A stretch of DNA of 12,330 nt from Candidatus Zixiibacteriota bacterium (GTDB lineage Bacteria > Zixibacteria > MSB-5A5 > GN15 > FEB-12): contig JAHIVM010000434.1 in the NCBI GenBank assembly GCA_018816665.1, positions 1 to 12,330 of the forward strand, in the 5' to 3' direction. Every line of letters starts with the position of its first letter. Within the stretch, counting starts at the first letter, position 1. The notes under the pieces are model-generated. The model was not told the origin of the DNA, made no database searches, and saw only the letters and a program-made list of their open reading frames with translations. This document shows positions 6,435-12,330 of this stretch, one piece after another. Position numbers and translations under genes: made by a program.

Positions 6435-7196
6435 TTGTCAGACCAAAAGGGGAAGATTCTGGTGGTCGATGACGACCCGAATCTGCTATCACTGCTTACC
6501 GACACCCTGACCAGTTTCGGCCACGAGGTTGTGGCGGCGGACGACGGTATTCGGGCTCTGGAACTACTCGGCCCCGAAACCGACTCCGGCTTTGATCTCA
6601 TGATCACCGACGTGAAAATGCCGAATGTCGACGGTATCTCGTTGTTGAAACGGGTACGGCGCCATTTCCCGGACATGCCGGTACTGTTTATCACCGGCGT
6701 GGCCGAACCGGAAATGGTCGCGGAGGCGTCGCCCGACGGCTTCCTGGCCAAGCCCTTTCGTATCTCCCAGCTGGAGGCGATGGTTGACAATGCCCTCGCC
6801 GCGCGTGGGGGGACAGGCCAGCCCCGGCATATGTGCAAAGTGCTCCTGAATCTCCAGGATGAACCGTCCCGCGACATCCTCTCCCGGGCCCTCACGTACA
6901 AGAATTACCTGCCCTTTTCGGTTGCCGACGGGGCCGGTGCCCTTGAGGAACTGGAACGCGGCGAGTTTGACGTCCTGGTGACTCGCTTCGAGGACACCGA
7001 TGCCGACCGCGATCTGGTGCGCAGGATCCAGATCCGGTACCCGTCGCTACTGACCGTTTTGGTGAGCTCCTCGTATACCGACGAGGATGTCCCAGGTCTC
7101 TCGGAGCATATGCGCGTCGATGGGCTCGTGAGCCGGCCGTTTAAGGTCCGCGCGCTAGTGGAGTTGATAGACTGCGCCAGCCGGCCGCTTGTGTAA
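6435..7196 (+). CDS. Receiver-domain protein: REC plus degenerate second REC, no output domain
   Basis: 253 residues. Residues 6-123 are a complete receiver: acidic pocket DDD (12-14), phospho-acceptor Asp59 in LMITDVKMP, Thr87 in FITG, Lys106 in LAKPF. Residues 133-248 look like a second receiver fold (VLLNLQDEP, FDVLVTRFED, SLLTVLVSSSYT, GLVSRPFKV) in which the acceptor position reads Arg184 and the conserved Lys reads Arg234, so it should not be phosphorylated. No DNA-binding, GGDEF, EAL or kinase domain follows. It may act by protein-protein contact, as stand-alone or tandem REC proteins do. Start TTG 6435 has AAGGGGG five bases upstream, lying in the last codons of the mutase gene; the intergenic gap is two bases, so translational coupling is likely. 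No partner kinase is in the window. Confidence 0.85.
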   Translation: MSDQKGKILVVDDDPNLLSLLTDTLTSFGHEVVAADDGIRALELLGPETDSGFDLMITDVKMPNVDGISLLKRVRRHFPDMPVLFITGVAEPEMVAEASPDGFLAKPFRISQLEAMVDNALAARGGTGQPRHMCKVLLNLQDEPSRDILSRALTYKNYLPFSVADGAGALEELERGEFDVLVTRFEDTDADRDLVRRIQIRYPSLLTVLVSSSYTDEDVPGLSEHMRVDGLVSRPFKVRALVELIDCASRPLV

Positions 7197-7222
7197 GAGC
7201 CTCTCCCCCGTTGACCAAAAGC

Positions 7223-7252
7223 AAGAAGGCCCCTCAATTGAGGGGCCTTCTT
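7223..7252. terminator. Bidirectional intrinsic terminator (30-bp perfect palindrome)
   Basis: AAGAAGGCCCCTC (7223-7235), loop AATT, GAGGGGCCTTCTT (7240-7252): a 13-bp perfect stem lying between two convergent genes (plus-strand stop 7196, minus-strand stop 7280). Both arms end in a T-containing run: CTTCTTATCAT on the plus strand, CTTCTTGCTTTT on the minus strand. It should end transcription from both sides. Confidence 0.85.
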
Positions 7253-7269
7253 ATCATATGGTCGAACTC

Positions 7270-7288
7270 CTGAAGTACATTACTTCAG
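7270..7288 (-). other. Hairpin spanning the stop codon of the T9SS protein gene
   Basis: CTGAAGTA (7270-7277), CAT, TACTTCAG (7281-7288): a perfect 8-bp stem with a 3-nt loop that includes the TAA stop (7282-7280 on the minus strand). It lies 18 bases before the terminator stem. It could stabilise the mRNA 3' end or be incidental. Confidence 0.35.
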
Positions 7289-9883
7289 CAGAACCATCTT
7301 CTTGACGCTCGAGAAGTTGTCAGCAGTGAGTCTGTAGAAGTACACACCACTGGCGAGGTTCGAGGCATCCCATTCGATTTCGACGAAGCCAGCACCGTCA
7401 ACGTTGCCGCTGTAGGTATCGACGACACGACCCTGAATATTATAAATAGTCAGAGCGTAGTCACCGGCGTGCTTCAGACCAAACGTGATGGTCGTGGTCG
7501 GGTTGAACGGGTTCGGATAGTTCTGGGCCAACATGTATTCCTTCGGAACGTTGACCAGATGCAAAGCCGTACCATTGATATCAGCTGCGTCGATTGACAG
7601 GATGTTGCCCTTCACGCCGGCCAGGAACTCACCACTGAACGTATTCGTGATGTTGGCTTCCAGGCTCGGGGTGATGATTACGTGGGTAATACCGTCAACC
7701 GTCTTCACACCCATATCCATACCGGAGACGAGCAACTCAGGTGAGCATTCGCCTTCGATCTCGATGTACATGGCGGCAACATCCTGTCCAACAGACAGAT
7801 TGCCGTTGTACTGCGAGTAGTCACCCTTGTAGGCAACCTTCGGATACGGCTGGGCGTCACCGATGACGACACGGATCAGGTATACGAGGTCGGCAACCGA
7901 CAACGTGATACCGTCTTTGTTGACATCGGAGGCAGCAATGGAACCATCAACGTGGGCGCCAAAGGCACCGAGACCGTCGATGAAGTAGTTCGTGAACATA
8001 ACAGCATCGGCGATTTCATAGGCAATGCCGTTGAGGTTGACGTCACCCGGAGCGTCGATCGAGTCGGCGCAGATAACATCAACACCACCGTTGCGGAAGT
8101 TCACGTGACGCATCGGATAGCCCTTGTCGCTGACATCGCAAAGCGGTGCCGGAGCGCCATACCACGTCGGCAAAGTGCCGTCGCCGAGCATGTCGATACG
8201 TTCGTAAGTGTCCATACCGCCGGAACCTACGTAGTCATACACCCAGCGGGAAATCAGCAGGGTGTCACCAGTAACACTCGACAGAGCGTTATCGGCACAA
8301 TCGTACCAGGTAAAGCGGATGGGCAGGTACTGGCATTCGAACGTGCGATCGTCCGTTACCAGGAAGGTGATCTCAGCAAGCTGGGTCTCACCGTGAACCG
8401 AATTGTCGAAGTATTCCGGATGGTTCGCACCGTCATTCTGTTCGGCCAGGGCGACAATGCGCAGGAAGCCGGACGGACAGGCGGATCCGCAATTACCGTA
8501 GGGACCAAAGCGGTAGGTGAAGTATTCCCAGCCGCCAGCCGTGAAGAAGTCGCCTTCGACGACATCGTTCACAACCAGACCGGTCGGATCGTACTGGATC
8601 AGAAGGTCATAACCGGCGATAGGCCAGTTATTGTAATCGGAACCCAGCATGTCGATGCTGACCGTAGTCGGCTGACCCTGGATAACACCCTTGCCGTCCG
8701 GACCGTGGTTCTTTTCGATGGTAATAGTCATCGCACGAACCTCAACCTGGAAGGAGCAGGTGTCAGCGTTTTCAGGGGAGCACGGGCTGCAGGTGTTGGC
8801 ACTATCAGTGACCATCACCGTAACCGTGAACACACCGGAATACGCAGGAGTCATCAGAGTCGGCCACACGATATCACCGGTGGCCGGGTTGACGGTCAGG
8901 GTTCCCGGACCGTCGAAGCTAACCAGCGAATAGAGCAGCGGATGCGGGCCGGGGCCAAACGCATCGACGTCATCCGTGGCGCTTACGGAAGTATTGAGTT
9001 CGTCGCCCAAAGCAATCAGCATATCCTCGGAGCACGTAATCTCCGGCGGCTCGTTGAATACGCAGATGTTGAACGTGGTCGTGGCCTCGGCCAAGCAACC
9101 GTCGACAACCTTAACCGTAACATCACTGCCACAGACGTCTTCACCCGTGGTTACCCACGTGATCGCACCGGTGGTGGCGTTTACGTTCAGGTTCGTCGGA
9201 CCGGACACTTTAGCATAGGTAAGGGCCTCACAACCGTTCGTCAGATCGGGGTCATCAGCAACAATAGCACCAACATAGGTGCCACCCCACGGAATCGTGG
9301 CGTTGGCGATAGCTTCGATCGTCGGATTCTGGTTGATAATACCAATAGTGGAAGCATTGACAGCTACCGGAAGGATAGTCGCGTCATCGGCTTTTACAAA
9401 CTGGGTGGTAATCGGACCAGTGGGGTTCGGGTAAGTGAACACCGCGTTGTCGATTCCAACCGTGCCGGCGCAGCAGTCAACAGTAGTGAAGTCAATACGA
9501 GCTACAACGTGAGTGCCAACGTCAAGGACGCCGTCACCATCAGCTGTACGCATAGCGGCAAAACGGATTGTATCAGGAGCGTTACCGTCGGCCTGGCTGT
9601 AGTCTACTGCCGGACGATTGGAGAGAACTCCATCGGGCAGTTCCCATACCACTTCCAGATCGGTAATAAAGCCGCAATCCGAAGCAGTCGTGATCACAAA
9701 GACGCACTCAATCGCACTGATTGCATCTGTGGACACGTCCGCTGTCACGTCAACCGACTGAGCCGCGCAGCGGGCCAGACCGGCTTTCGATTGGATAGTG
9801 ACTTCATTGGCAGATACGGAAGCCGCAAATACCACTATAAAGGAGATTAGCAGCAAAGAATATAACGTTCTTTTTTGCATCAT
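7280..9883 (-). CDS. Secreted multidomain protein with cohesin-like, Ig-like and dockerin-like modules and a T9SS type A sorting domain
   Basis: 867 residues. Residues 1-25 are a Sec signal peptide (MMQKRTLYSLLLISFIVVFA, then ASVSA). Modules by eye: Cys-rich cohesin-like beta domain (about 28-180); two Ig/cadherin-like repeats (about 185-275 and 278-383), each with a TTGAITW / ATGDIVW turn; a second cohesin-like domain (386-550, AGYDLLIQYDPTGLVVNDV); two dockerin-like calcium loops (DVNLNGIAYEIAD 614-626 and DVNKDGITLSVAD 653-665); a further beta region (690-775); and a C-terminal sorting domain (787-867, NYPNPFNPTTTITFGL, LASGVYFYRL, KKMVLLK). Exported by Sec, then by T9SS across the outer membrane, where the sorting domain is normally removed. 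Likely a surface or extracellular binding/scaffold protein; no catalytic domain is seen. AAAGGAG lies six bases before ATG 9883; a second ATG follows at 9880. A 632-codon plus-strand frame opposite it is a shadow. Confidence 0.9.
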   Translation of the reverse strand: MMQKRTLYSLLLISFIVVFAASVSANEVTIQSKAGLARCAAQSVDVTADVSTDAISAIECVFVITTASDCGFITDLEVVWELPDGVLSNRPAVDYSQADGNAPDTIRFAAMRTADGDGVLDVGTHVVARIDFTTVDCCAGTVGIDNAVFTYPNPTGPITTQFVKADDATILPVAVNASTIGIINQNPTIEAIANATIPWGGTYVGAIVADDPDLTNGCEALTYAKVSGPTNLNVNATTGAITWVTTGEDVCGSDVTVKVVDGCLAEATTTFNICVFNEPPEITCSEDMLIALGDELNTSVSATDDVDAFGPGPHPLLYSLVSFDGPGTLTVNPATGDIVWPTLMTPAYSGVFTVTVMVTDSANTCSPCSPENADTCSFQVEVRAMTITIEKNHGPDGKGVIQGQPTTVSIDMLGSDYNNWPIAGYDLLIQYDPTGLVVNDVVEGDFFTAGGWEYFTYRFGPYGNCGSACPSGFLRIVALAEQNDGANHPEYFDNSVHGETQLAEITFLVTDDRTFECQYLPIRFTWYDCADNALSSVTGDTLLISRWVYDYVGSGGMDTYERIDMLGDGTLPTWYGAPAPLCDVSDKGYPMRHVNFRNGGVDVICADSIDAPGDVNLNGIAYEIADAVMFTNYFIDGLGAFGAHVDGSIAASDVNKDGITLSVADLVYLIRVVIGDAQPYPKVAYKGDYSQYNGNLSVGQDVAAMYIEIEGECSPELLVSGMDMGVKTVDGITHVIITPSLEANITNTFSGEFLAGVKGNILSIDAADINGTALHLVNVPKEYMLAQNYPNPFNPTTTITFGLKHAGDYALTIYNIQGRVVDTYSGNVDGAGFVEIEWDASNLASGVYFYRLTADNFSSVKKMVLLK

Positions 9884-9963
9884 TTAATGCTCCTTTAATG
9901 GAAAAAGCAATTTAGGTTACAAGCAATCAACTCTGAGCTAATTCTCAAGAGCCAACTACTTTC

Positions 9964-10097
9964 GAGTACCGACCGTCACCCGAATTGGTGGCGTCGGCGT
10001 TCCCCGTCGCAAATCTCGAAGCATCCATGTGAGTACCGATGCTGTCCTGAGGCGTGGCGTCCTCCGGAACTCGATTCGTTTCGAGGCAAAGAAACTA
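9964..10097. repeat. Tandem imperfect repeat, two units of about 67 bp
   Basis: Unit 1 starts at 9964, unit 2 at 10031. Three blocks recur in the same order: GAGTACCGA (9964-9972, 10031-10039), GTGGCGTC (9988-9995, 10054-10061) and TCGAAGCA / TCGAGGCA (10016-10023, 10081-10088). The distances between copies are 67, 66 and 65 bases, so the units are collinear with two one-base indels. The sequence between blocks has diverged. Confidence 0.55.
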
Positions 10098-10183
10098 ATA
10101 ATGTCAGTGAAATCCTAAAGGGTAGAAAATACCCTCAAGGTCATATAATCTGTAAACCTGCAAGAAAGTGAAGCCTAATTGTC

Positions 10184-10210
10184 GTAACGTATTCAGTTTA
10201 TTAACGTTAC
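10184..10210. repeat. Inverted repeat in the T9SS gene leader
   Basis: GTAACGT (10184-10190) and ACGTTAC (10204-10210) form a perfect 7-bp inverted repeat with a 13-bp AT-rich centre, about 60 bp downstream of the promoter on the minus strand. It could be an RNA stem near the 5' end of the transcript or a protein-binding site. Confidence 0.4.
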
Positions 10211-10272
10211 TAAAGGTGCTTTGGTCTCAAAACAGAAGCGCATTCAACACAACTATTTCCCTAGACGCCCGG

Positions 10273-10301
10273 ATAATAACAGATATATGGTTTTTTGTCA
10301 A
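10273..10301 (-). promoter_or_regulatory. Near-consensus sigma-70 promoter reading toward the T9SS protein gene
   Basis: On the minus strand TTGACA (10301-10296, 6/6) and TATTAT (10278-10273, 5/6) are exactly 17 bp apart, with TGT directly before the -10 (extended -10). Expected start near 10266. The next gene in this direction begins at 9883. It lies in an AT-rich island between GC-rich flanks. Confidence 0.75.
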
Positions 10302-10610
10302 GGATTTTGTTGCTTTCAGCTAGTTGTCAACAACATACGACATGGTGTAGTATCACAATCGATCTCAACCCGCCAATTGGCTCACAACAAAAACCTACTC
10401 CAAACTACGTAAAAATGGTAATCTGAAACCTGCCGGAACCACCCCGGGATCCCACCCCCGAACCCCCGTTGACGCCCCGTGCAACCTGCCCCACATCGCC
10501 CCACGCCACCCCTCCCACGGTCCGCCCAACCTCCCAGCCTCGTGAAAGATTTCACATATATCGTCGAAGTTCCCCTACCCGGAGTGCCCAGGGCAACTGC
10601 TCCCGGTCAG
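10302..10610 (-). other. Gene-free spacer with a strongly G-rich (minus strand) quadruplex-prone tract
   Basis: No credible gene. In the 100 bases 10441-10540 the plus strand has 58 C and only 16 G, a sharp skew. The minus strand, which is the RNA sense of the flanking genes, carries runs GGGG, GGG, GGGGG, GGGGG within 10442-10467, meeting the G3+N1-7 quadruplex pattern, and further GGGG runs at 10489-10492, 10499-10502 and 10509-10512. No hairpin plus T-run terminator was found after the barrel gene's stop at 10611. The rest (10302-10440) is AT-rich and shows nothing recognisable. Confidence 0.5.
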
Positions 10611-11894
10611 CTAAAATGCATAGGTAAGATTGGTGGAAATAAGGAATATCTGACTGTTTTCGTCAGCGTCGTCGTGCCACTCCCACTCCGCCGAAACAAG
10701 CCCGCTGAGCGCCAGCCGACCGGCCAGACGAATATCCCCAACAAGATTGAGCCGCTCATAAGTGTAATCCGACTGCGTATCGTCCTCGTATACCAGGTTG
10801 CGGAAGCCGGTCGATGACTCCAGCGAACAAAACAGCCGGCTCAGGCTAAGCACGTCGAAATCAGTCGCGATTCCGTACTCTCTGTAGTCTTCCTCGGGGG
10901 CGTAGTCGCCGCTTCGGACCGCCATATAGCCAATTTCGGGGCCTATGGCAGCGGACAGCTCGGTGTTCCGCACCCCTCCCAGGAGCCGTAGCTCGGCCCT
11001 GGTGTAGTCGTACCCGTAGGGATCGGCATCGTTGGAAAACATCCCTTCCAACTCCCCGATCTGGCGGAAAAACGCCGATGATCCCAGGCCGAGCGTATGG
11101 TCGGCCGTGATTTCTACTCGGGTGTAGTCGTCCTCACCGTCAGGCTGATGGTAATCCCGGGCCTCAACGCGCGCATACACATCCAGCGTGCTCCCGGAAA
11201 ACAGCCCCAGCAACCATATTTCCGCTCCGATATTGCGGTAATTCATCGCCGTGGAGTCGGGGACCTGCCGCAGGGCCGTGAAGGCCGCCAGTCGGACCGA
11301 GGACATAAGACCGAACTCTCTGGTAATACCCGCCTTAAGACCAGCCCGTTGATAGCTGCGGGTATATCGGTCGGTGACGTCAAACGCCACAAAATCAGCG
11401 TCGAGATCGGCAAACCAGGTCAATGACGTTCGGGCCGGAACGCTCAGTCGTCCGCGAGCCCGTCCGGTCACAAAAGACTCTCCGGCCGCCGCACCACCGT
11501 CGACAGCCCGGCGCCATTCCAGGTCCGAGTTCCAGGTCAACCGGGTCCGACCAAAGGTGGGATTCCCGGAGCCGTAGACCCTGAAACGGGAGGCATCGCG
11601 GGTCTGTTCCAGCCCTGCTCCCAGCTCCAGACCTGGCTGATCGCCGGGAGTATATGTCATCTGAAACGATGCTTTGAGGTCGTCTAGATAGGTCGTCTTC
11701 AGCGCGGTCATGGCCGCCAGAGAGTCGCCCTCGAGAGAGATCAGGGAATCAAGAGAGTATTGCTGGGAGAGGAAATCGTAGCCGACCCCGACCCGCCAAG
11801 CCCAATCAGAGGCACGGAGCATGCTCCCATGAAGCAAACAGACCACGCCGCACAGCAGTAGACCTGTTGCCGTAGCCCGTGCCAGTATCTTCAC
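10611..11894 (-). CDS. Predicted outer-membrane beta-barrel protein, function unknown
   Basis: 427 residues. An N-terminal signal peptide (about 1-28, hydrophobic LLLCGVVCLL core) precedes a body of alternating polar/hydrophobic strands with aromatic girdle residues (for example SLTWFADLDADFVAFDV, LDVYARVEARDYHQ, LNLVGDIRLAGRLALSG) separated by acidic turns rich in Asp, Gly and Tyr. It ends in TNLTYAF; a terminal Phe is the usual C-terminal signal for barrel insertion by BAM. I estimate some 16-20 strands but cannot assign a family. Start is GTG 11894: AGGA lies eight bases upstream, and the neighbouring ATG at 11896 is followed immediately by TGA. The SD overlaps the stop codon of the upstream helical-protein gene, ten bases away, so the two are cotranscribed and probably work together in the envelope. 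Confidence 0.78.
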   Translation of the reverse strand: MKILARATATGLLLCGVVCLLHGSMLRASDWAWRVGVGYDFLSQQYSLDSLISLEGDSLAAMTALKTTYLDDLKASFQMTYTPGDQPGLELGAGLEQTRDASRFRVYGSGNPTFGRTRLTWNSDLEWRRAVDGGAAAGESFVTGRARGRLSVPARTSLTWFADLDADFVAFDVTDRYTRSYQRAGLKAGITREFGLMSSVRLAAFTALRQVPDSTAMNYRNIGAEIWLLGLFSGSTLDVYARVEARDYHQPDGEDDYTRVEITADHTLGLGSSAFFRQIGELEGMFSNDADPYGYDYTRAELRLLGGVRNTELSAAIGPEIGYMAVRSGDYAPEEDYREYGIATDFDVLSLSRLFCSLESSTGFRNLVYEDDTQSDYTYERLNLVGDIRLAGRLALSGLVSAEWEWHDDADENSQIFLISTNLTYAF

Positions 11895-11904
11895 ATTGAA
11901 AATC

Positions 11905-12330
11905 CTATTGTCGGACGGTCAGGTAGAGCCTGGCCCGCTCCATAGCCAGATATGCTGCCTGCAGGGCGGCCAGAGCCTGTTCATTCTCTTGTCGGTCAAT
12001 TAAACCCCGCGCCCGGGCCAGTTGCTCGCGCGCCTGCCCAAGCAGCCGCCGGGTCTCCTCGCGGGAGGCCTCGGGAGCGCTCTGGATCCGTTCCGAGAGC
12101 TGCTCCACCTGAGCTGTCAACCGACGGTATCGTTGTTCCAGCTGGTCGGTCTGACGGCATTCCCGGATCGCCTTCTGAGCCATCTCACGAGCTTGCTTAA
12201 GCCCCGAGAGCGCGATTTCAGGTCGTCCGTCGCGATATCGCTGCTCGGCCGCCTCGAACGCCTCACGGGCCCGGGCCAAAAACCCCTCGGCGGTCTCCGA
12301 GTCACAACCGGTCACCGCTTCCCGGGCCTG
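11905..12330 (-). CDS. Charged alpha-helical / coiled-coil protein, partial (N-terminus off the right edge)
   Basis: The frame is open from the right edge to TAG at 11907-11905, giving 141 residues. An in-frame GTG at 12315 exists, but the frame continues upstream (QAREAV) without a stop and in the same style, so the gene most likely starts outside the window. Composition is rich in Glu, Arg, Gln, Ala and Leu with heptad-like spacing, predicting long helices. Two similar helix pairs occur: RYRDGRPEIALSGLKQAREM and RQENEQALAALQAAYLAMER, resembling tetratricopeptide-like hairpins. No catalytic motif is visible. It precedes the beta-barrel gene by ten bases in the same operon, so a periplasmic partner of the barrel is a reasonable guess. 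Confidence 0.7.
   Translation of the reverse strand, partial: QAREAVTGCDSETAEGFLARAREAFEAAEQRYRDGRPEIALSGLKQAREMAQKAIRECRQTDQLEQRYRRLTAQVEQLSERIQSAPEASREETRRLLGQAREQLARARGLIDRQENEQALAALQAAYLAMERARLYLTVRQ

Larger units (their letters stand above)
9884..10266 (-). promoter_or_regulatory. Long structured 5' leader of the T9SS protein gene (candidate cis-regulatory RNA)
   Basis: If transcription starts from the promoter at 10273-10301, the mRNA has a leader of about 383 nt. From 5' to 3' (falling coordinates) it contains a 7-bp stem (10210-10204 / 10190-10184), a 6-bp hairpin (10135-10130 / 10124-10119) and a tandem repeat region (10097-9964). In that region the pairing of 10031-10038 with 10065-10072 (7 of 8 bp) and that of 10070-10074 with 10081-10085 share bases and exclude each other. 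Another nested hairpin joins 9961-9966 to 10015-10020, with CCGAC/GTCGG and CACC/GGTG inside. I could not match it to glycine, c-di-GMP-I, ZTP, fluoride or cobalamin riboswitches by eye. Confidence 0.42.

Noticed and set aside
5569..6492. 307-codon minus-strand frame opposite the phosphomannomutase gene
   Set aside because: It is antisense to conserved active-site motifs, has no family features of its own, and runs into the receiver gene's start.
7952..9850. 632-codon open frame on the plus strand opposite the T9SS protein gene
   Set aside because: It is a codon-bias shadow: the minus-strand frame has a signal peptide, recognisable domains, a sorting signal and a good ribosome site, while this frame has none.
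9945..10028. 27-residue ATG ORF on the minus strand within the leader, crossing the tandem repeat
   Set aside because: No SD at a workable distance and no recognisable product. The frame stays open upstream to about 10100 but lacks a better start; kept only as a possible remnant.
9950..10100. Glycine, c-di-GMP-I or similar known riboswitch
   Set aside because: Tandem layout and a GGACGCC string are suggestive, but the diagnostic conserved cores of these classes are absent by eye; an Rfam covariance scan would settle it.
10193..10243. 16-codon ORF on the minus strand near the start of the leader
   Set aside because: The nearest purine run (AGGGA) is about 14 bases away, and there is no overlap or coupling with a downstream gene.
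10221..10412. 63-codon plus-strand frame across the sigma-70 promoter
   Set aside because: TTG start without a good ribosome site, lying over a strong opposite-strand promoter; no protein-like features.

Overview
The window looks like chromosomal DNA from a Gram-negative-type bacterium of the FCB superphylum, most like candidate phylum Zixibacteria. Three things point there: an 867-residue secreted protein ending in a type IX secretion (T9SS) sorting domain of the YPNPFNPTTTI / ASGVYFYRL / KKMVLLK type; dockerin-like repeats of the GDVNLNGI...IADAV kind; and an outer-membrane-type beta-barrel ending in phenylalanine. Several genes use TTG or GTG starts behind good Shine-Dalgarno (SD) sites. 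The taxonomic call is an inference from protein style, not from a marker gene.

Layout. (a) 1-1965, minus strand: a minor-pilin operon in the order pilV, pilW, pilX; pilX runs off the left edge. It is preceded at 2004-2019 by a textbook sigma-54 (-24/-12) promoter. (b) 2356-3135, plus strand: a TauE/SafE-family membrane exporter with a TTG start; its putative promoter overlaps an inverted repeat. (c) 3141-4925, plus strand: a sigma-70-type promoter, then a class I SAM methyltransferase and a dimethylargininase/amidinotransferase-fold hydrolase, probably cotranscribed. (d) 5066-7196, plus strand: a possible eight-codon leader ORF overlapping the start of a phosphomannomutase/phosphoglucomutase, then, two bases after its stop, a receiver plus pseudo-receiver protein with no output domain. 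A 30-bp perfect palindrome (7223-7252) is the bidirectional terminator before the convergent gene. (e) 7280-9883, minus strand: the large T9SS cargo protein (cohesin-like, Ig-like, cohesin-like, dockerin-like, sorting domain). (f) 9884-10610: about 730 bp without a credible protein gene. It holds a near-consensus sigma-70 promoter at 10273-10301, which would give the T9SS gene an unusually long (about 380-nt) leader with hairpins and a tandem imperfect 67-bp repeat, and a very G-rich (minus strand) quadruplex-prone tract. (g) 10611-12330, minus strand: a beta-barrel protein and, upstream, a charged helical protein truncated by the right edge; the barrel gene's ribosome site overlaps the upstream stop codon.

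The genes are surface oriented: pilus assembly, a T9SS-exported modular protein, a beta-barrel, and sugar-phosphate supply for glycans. I see no mobile element, CRISPR array, tRNA or rRNA. The best candidates for something undescribed are the structured leader of the T9SS gene, the sigma-54-driven pilVWX operon, and the output-less REC/pseudo-REC protein coupled to the sugar mutase.
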